The notes under the pieces: generated by a model
Database searches by the model: none
What the model was told of the DNA's origin: nothing
What the model saw: only the letters and a program-made list of their open reading frames with translations
Made by a program: the position numbers and the translations under genes
Shown: piece by piece, positions 5,193 to 7,927 of the stretch
Layout of the letters: every line of letters begins with the position of its first letter
Numbering within the stretch: the first letter of the stretch is position 1
Assembly (NCBI GenBank): GCA_902727945.1
Contig: CACVAV010000121.1
Coordinates: 1 to 7,927 of the forward strand
Length of the DNA: 7,927 nt
DNA from: an uncultured Thiotrichaceae bacterium
GTDB lineage: Bacteria; Pseudomonadota; Gammaproteobacteria; Thiotrichales; Thiotrichaceae
Direction of reading: 5' to 3'

Positions 5193-5807
5193 TTGAGCAT
5201 GCAGCGTTCAGCCCTACCCCTACCATCACGCCAGCGTGGTATCACCTTTTGGCATGTATTATTGCTGGTTGTTATCGCTGTTAGCCTTGCCGTGTGTGCC
5301 AAAAATCAAAGTATTCCTTATCTTCAACGTCCTCTGAGCGACATCAAAATACCAACGATACCCCAGCTTAATTTCCAGAACGATGTTCCGGCCCGCAGGC
5401 CAGCCCCGCCTTCTGAGACCGACTACTCCTACAGTGACGAAAAGCGCCATAATACTTCAGATGATAATGTCGAATGGCTGCTCACCAGTAACAACACCCG
5501 GCAGGTAAAAGCCCCACCCAATGGCTCCTCGTACGAACTTCAGTATCCCAGAAATTTAACCAGTGGATTTTATACCGTACAAGTGTTGTCCGGCTACAAC
5601 TCAAAAAGTGCTTACACACTGCGTGATGCCCTGAGGAATGACGGTTATAAGGCTTATATCCACCAGGAAACTGACAAGTACGGCATACTCTTTAAAGTAA
5701 GGGTCGGGCAATATAAAAACCGTGCTGATGCTTTTGCCATGAACACAAAACTGCGCCTTAGCTACCCAAAAACTATTAAAGGCAGCTTCGTTTTATTACG
5801 TCAGTAA
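5193..5807 (+). CDS. Single-pass membrane protein with C-terminal SPOR domain
   Basis: A 204-residue protein if the TTG at 5193 is the start; AAGGA ends 6 bases before it. The ATG two codons later (5199) is the alternative, at a 12-base spacing. A short basic N-terminus with RQRG (13-16) precedes one hydrophobic segment (17-36). A long Pro/Ser/Asp/Asn-rich linker (about 37-124) follows. The SPOR domain occupies 125-204, with FYTVQVLSGY, SAYTLRDALRNDGYKAYI and ILFKVRVGQYKNRADAF matching the family's beta-alpha-beta pattern. SPOR domains bind denuded glycan strands of peptidoglycan, most often at the division site, which predicts a periplasmic C-terminus. The RQRGITF leader looks like a prepilin peptidase site, but the usual Glu at position 5 of the mature form is His21. 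It lies alone between hemJ and rpe and probably has its own promoter. It does not match FtsN, DamX, DedD or RlpA closely enough to be named. Confidence 0.88.
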   Translation: MSMQRSALPLPSRQRGITFWHVLLLVVIAVSLAVCAKNQSIPYLQRPLSDIKIPTIPQLNFQNDVPARRPAPPSETDYSYSDEKRHNTSDDNVEWLLTSNNTRQVKAPPNGSSYELQYPRNLTSGFYTVQVLSGYNSKSAYTLRDALRNDGYKAYIHQETDKYGILFKVRVGQYKNRADAFAMNTKLRLSYPKTIKGSFVLLRQ

Positions 5808-5933
5808 CACATCTGACACCCTCGCTTCACCTTTTGCCCTCTATCCCCAGAGTAGGACTGTACTTCTGTCGCTGATCGGATACAGTAAATAGCATTTTGA
5901 AAAAAACTTGAAAAAACCTTTCAACATGTTTCC

Positions 5934-5940
5934 GGAGGAA
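5934..5940 (+). promoter_or_regulatory. Strong ribosome binding site of rpe
   Basis: GGAGGAA lies 7 bases before the rpe ATG, the strongest Shine-Dalgarno sequence in the window. The 140-base gap upstream (5808-5947) holds A-rich tracts (TTG followed by A-runs at 5897 and 5908) but no promoter I would defend. Confidence 0.75.
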
Positions 5941-5947
5941 TATACTC

Positions 5948-6646
5948 ATGGCAAGGCAAACTGATTTTATCGCACCATCCATCCTGTCTGCAGATTTCGC
6001 AAAACTAGGCGAAGAAGTAGATAATGTACTGGCGTCTGGTGCAGACATTGTCCATTTTGATGTCATGGACAATCACTACGTTCCGAACCTGACCATTGGC
6101 CCGTTAGTGTGTGAAGCATTGCGCAAACACGGTGTGACTGCACCCATTGATGTGCATTTAATGGTTAAACCGGTTGATCGTATTATTCCTGACTTTGCCG
6201 CCGCCGGAGCCAGTTTCATTACCTTCCACCCCGAAGCTTCCGAGCATGTTGACCGCACCCTGCAACTCATCCGCAATGAAAGCTGTAAAGCAGGACTGGT
6301 GTTTAATCCGGCCACGCCGTTATCTGTGCTGGAGTATGTGATGGATAAGGTGGATATGATTCTGCTGATGTCAGTCAATCCGGGCTTTGGTGGCCAGAGC
6401 TTCATTCCGGGCACCTTAGATAAACTGCGTCAGGCGCGCAAAATGATTGATGACTCCGGTCTGGATATTCGTTTGGAAGTCGACGGTGGCGTTAAAGTTG
6501 ATAATATCCGTGCCATCAAAGAAGCCGGTGCTGACGCTTTTGTTGCCGGTTCTGGCATCTTCGGCCATCCCGGTGATAATGATGCCAACCGTTACGATAC
6601 CATTTGCAAAGCCTTCCGTGAGCAATTGGAGGGTGCCAATGTCTGA
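5948..6646 (+). CDS. rpe: Ribulose-phosphate 3-epimerase
   Basis: Rpe interconverts ribulose-5-phosphate and xylulose-5-phosphate in the cytoplasmic pentose phosphate pathway. The 232-residue TIM barrel is close to Escherichia coli Rpe over its whole length. Catalytic and metal-binding residues are in place: Ser11 in APSILSADF, His36, Asp38 and Met40 in HFDVMDNHYVPNLT, His70 in DVHLMVKP, and Asp179 in LEVDGGVK. The phosphate-binding stretches SVNPGFGGQ (142-150) and FVAGSGIFG near the C-terminus are also present. Asp38 and Asp179 act as the acid-base pair in this family. A strong GGAGGAA site supports the ATG. The stop codon overlaps the start of gph by 8 bases, so the two are translationally coupled, an arrangement common in gammaproteobacteria. 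Confidence 0.98.
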   Translation: MARQTDFIAPSILSADFAKLGEEVDNVLASGADIVHFDVMDNHYVPNLTIGPLVCEALRKHGVTAPIDVHLMVKPVDRIIPDFAAAGASFITFHPEASEHVDRTLQLIRNESCKAGLVFNPATPLSVLEYVMDKVDMILLMSVNPGFGGQSFIPGTLDKLRQARKMIDDSGLDIRLEVDGGVKVDNIRAIKEAGADAFVAGSGIFGHPGDNDANRYDTICKAFREQLEGANV

Positions 6647-7346
6647 CAGCACCGGGAGCACGGAGAGTACTATCTTCACACCGGAAATGGTGCTGATTGA
6701 TGTGGATGGCACGCTGGTGGATAGCGTGCCGGATCTGGCTTATTGCGTCGATGAAACCATGAAACACTGCGGACTGCCGGTGCGTGGTGAAGCAGCGGTG
6801 CGGGAATGGGTCGGCAATGGTGCACCACGCCTGGTTGAACGCGCCTTAGCCAATGAGCTTGATGGCCACCCTGAACCCGGATTATTTGAACGTGCCATGC
6901 CGGTATTTATGGCTCTGTATGCGGACAATACCTCCAAACGTAGTTGTTTATACGACGGCGTTATCACAGGCCTGGATTATCTGACCTCAGTTGAAGGCTT
7001 AAAAGTCGGTTGTGTTACCAATAAACCGGCGCAGTTTACCCACCCTTTACTGAAAGACATGGGTATTTTTGACCGCTTTGAGATTATCGTGAGTGGCGAT
7101 ACACTGGCGGAAAAGAAGCCACACCCTCTGCCCTTACTGCATGCTGCAGAACAATTGGGTGTGTCACCGGAAAACGCGCTGATGCTGGGTGACTCAAAAT
7201 CAGATGTAAAAGCTGCCCGTGCCGCAGGTTTTAAGATTATCTGTATGAGTTATGGGTATAATCATGGCGAAGATATACGCAACTATCAACCGGATGCTGT
7301 GATTGACTCAATGGCAGCGTTAACTGACTTAATTAAGCCGCGCTAG
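6639..7346 (+). CDS. gph: Phosphoglycolate phosphatase (HAD superfamily)
   Basis: Gph hydrolyses 2-phosphoglycolate, a by-product of DNA 3'-end repair or oxygenation chemistry, to glycolate. The 235-residue protein starts at the ATG at 6639, inside the end of rpe, with GGAGGG 5 bases upstream. The frame is open further upstream within rpe, but that part is only an antiphase reading of rpe. All four HAD motifs are present: Asp21 and Asp23 in DVDGTLVDS, Thr127 in CVTNKP, Lys160 in EKKPHP, and Asp185 and Asp189 in MLGDSKSD. The helical cap (about 30-110) has the CVDETM and WVGNGAPRLVERAL pattern of the Gph group. The N-terminus carries about 14 extra Ser/Thr-rich residues before the first strand. 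Pairing with rpe supports the name over other HAD phosphatases. Confidence 0.93.
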   Translation: MSDSTGSTESTIFTPEMVLIDVDGTLVDSVPDLAYCVDETMKHCGLPVRGEAAVREWVGNGAPRLVERALANELDGHPEPGLFERAMPVFMALYADNTSKRSCLYDGVITGLDYLTSVEGLKVGCVTNKPAQFTHPLLKDMGIFDRFEIIVSGDTLAEKKPHPLPLLHAAEQLGVSPENALMLGDSKSDVKAARAAGFKIICMSYGYNHGEDIRNYQPDAVIDSMAALTDLIKPR

Positions 7347-7408
7347 GAACATTCGGGGTCTAAAGTAGTCGAATGGTTTGATAACAAATAAAACCGCCGC
7401 ACCAGTTT

Positions 7409-7425
7409 CCGCCACTGTGTGGCGG
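7409..7425 (+). terminator. GC-rich hairpin after gph, possible terminator
   Basis: CCGCCAC (7409-7415) pairs with GTGGCGG (7419-7425) around a 3-base TGT loop. It lies 62 bases past the gph stop. CATTCCAAT rather than a U-run follows on the plus strand, so termination would be weak or factor-dependent. Confidence 0.4.
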
Positions 7426-7448
7426 CATTCCAATAAAAAAGGCACGAT

Positions 7449-7927
7449 ATGTTAACCAAAAAATTACTACTCGTCGGCACGCTTGTTTTCTCTGCCAATA
7501 CACAGACACAAGCCGACCAGCACACTCCACAAATCCCTGATGCCATTGACCCGAACAGCGCCATTGCTTTCCTGATGGGAAAAGCGGGTGTAGAAGACCG
7601 CTTCGCTACCATTGCCAGCCGTTATGCTTCACGCAAAGGTATGAAATTAGACCCCAAGGCCTATGAAGCCTTTAAACAAATGCATGCCGCCGCCCAAAAA
7701 GACGGTATCAAACTGGTAATTAAATCAGCTACACGTAACTTTAATTACCAGAAAGGTATCTGGGAACGTAAGTGGACAGGAGCACGCAAAGTTGACGGAC
7801 AAAATCTCTCCAGATCAATGCCTGATCACACCAGGCGCGCGCTGAAAATTCTCGAAAACAGCTCCATGCCCGGTAGCTCGCGCCATCACTGGGGCACCGA
7901 TATAGACCTGAATTCATTCAATAATAG
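7449..7927 (+). CDS. Secreted M15-family (VanY-like) D-alanyl-D-alanine carboxypeptidase, N-terminal part; continues beyond the window
   Basis: The frame opens at the ATG at 7449 and runs off the right edge with 159 complete residues. Residues 1-22 are a signal peptide (KK, hydrophobic core, likely cleavage after TQA at 20-22). A helical region (about 36-85) precedes the peptidase core: KLVIKSATRNFNYQKGIWERKW (substrate-side residues such as Arg96 and Gln101) and the zinc motif SRHHWGTDIDL. The latter fits SxHxxGxDxD with Ser144, His146, Gly149, Asp151 and Asp153. The third zinc ligand and general base lie downstream, outside the window. M15B enzymes trim the terminal D-alanine from peptidoglycan stem peptides in the periplasm. 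The ribosome site (AAAGG) is modest. The gene follows gph by 102 bases and may have its own promoter. The family is secure; the exact peptide substrate is not. Confidence 0.92.
   Translation, partial: MLTKKLLLVGTLVFSANTQTQADQHTPQIPDAIDPNSAIAFLMGKAGVEDRFATIASRYASRKGMKLDPKAYEAFKQMHAAAQKDGIKLVIKSATRNFNYQKGIWERKWTGARKVDGQNLSRSMPDHTRRALKILENSSMPGSSRHHWGTDIDLNSFNN

Noticed and set aside
5897..5918. Tandem TTG plus A-run repeat before rpe
   Set aside because: Two imperfect 11-base A-rich units are within chance for an AT-rich leader and no function can be supported.
6447..6638. Upstream extension of the gph frame
   Set aside because: It is an alternate frame inside rpe; the ATG at 6639 has a good ribosome site and gives the normal Gph length.
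7343..7612. Minus-strand frame of 89 codons across the gph-M15 gap
   Set aside because: It overlaps the M15 signal peptide and core on the opposite strand, resembles no family I know and has no ribosome site.
1..7927. Defence island, phage, CRISPR array or mobile element
   Set aside because: Every sizeable gene is a recognisable housekeeping or envelope gene, with no integrase, transposase, spaced repeats or composition shift.

Overview
The window reads as ordinary chromosomal DNA from a gammaproteobacterium. ErpA, ArgC, HemJ, Rpe and Gph all look like gammaproteobacterial proteins, and the minus-strand order argC, coiled-coil membrane protein, bactofilin, erpA, with hemJ just beyond argC, is one I recall from Pseudomonas-like and oceanospirillum-like genomes. 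Base composition is moderate, by eye somewhat under 50% GC, and shows no abrupt change. I cannot name the genus. I see no tRNA, rRNA, CRISPR array, insertion sequence or phage gene.

Left part, minus strand (about 4045 down to 1). A gene run starts at a divergent promoter region near 4046-4120 and reads argC, a DUF6776-like membrane coiled-coil protein, a bactofilin, then erpA, which ends at a strong bidirectional terminator (1071-1108). Immediately beyond it, on the same strand, are two more genes. The first is a small exported protein whose C-terminal half resembles the prodomain of a subtilisin-like protease. The second is a secreted S8 protease that runs off the window at base 1. The small protein and the protease's own prodomain share motifs in the same order, so this pair is the most interesting item in the window: a possible trans-acting propeptide or inhibitor beside its protease.

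Middle part, plus strand (4121-5807). A TlpA-like membrane or periplasmic thioredoxin and HemJ, the protoporphyrinogen oxidase of heme synthesis, form a two-gene unit. A 133-base gap follows, holding a 15-base palindrome over the hemJ stop codon and a perfect 12-bp stem-loop. Then comes a single-pass membrane protein with a C-terminal SPOR (peptidoglycan-binding) domain and a prepilin-like N-terminus.

Right part, plus strand (5948-7927). rpe and gph overlap by 8 bases and are surely co-expressed: one makes xylulose-5-phosphate in the pentose phosphate pathway, the other removes 2-phosphoglycolate. After a 102-base gap with a GC-rich hairpin, a secreted M15 (VanY-like) D-alanyl-D-alanine carboxypeptidase begins and runs off the right edge. 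Several genes (bactofilin, DUF6776-like protein, SPOR protein, M15 peptidase) concern the cell envelope, but they lie in separate transcription units, so I do not claim they form one system.
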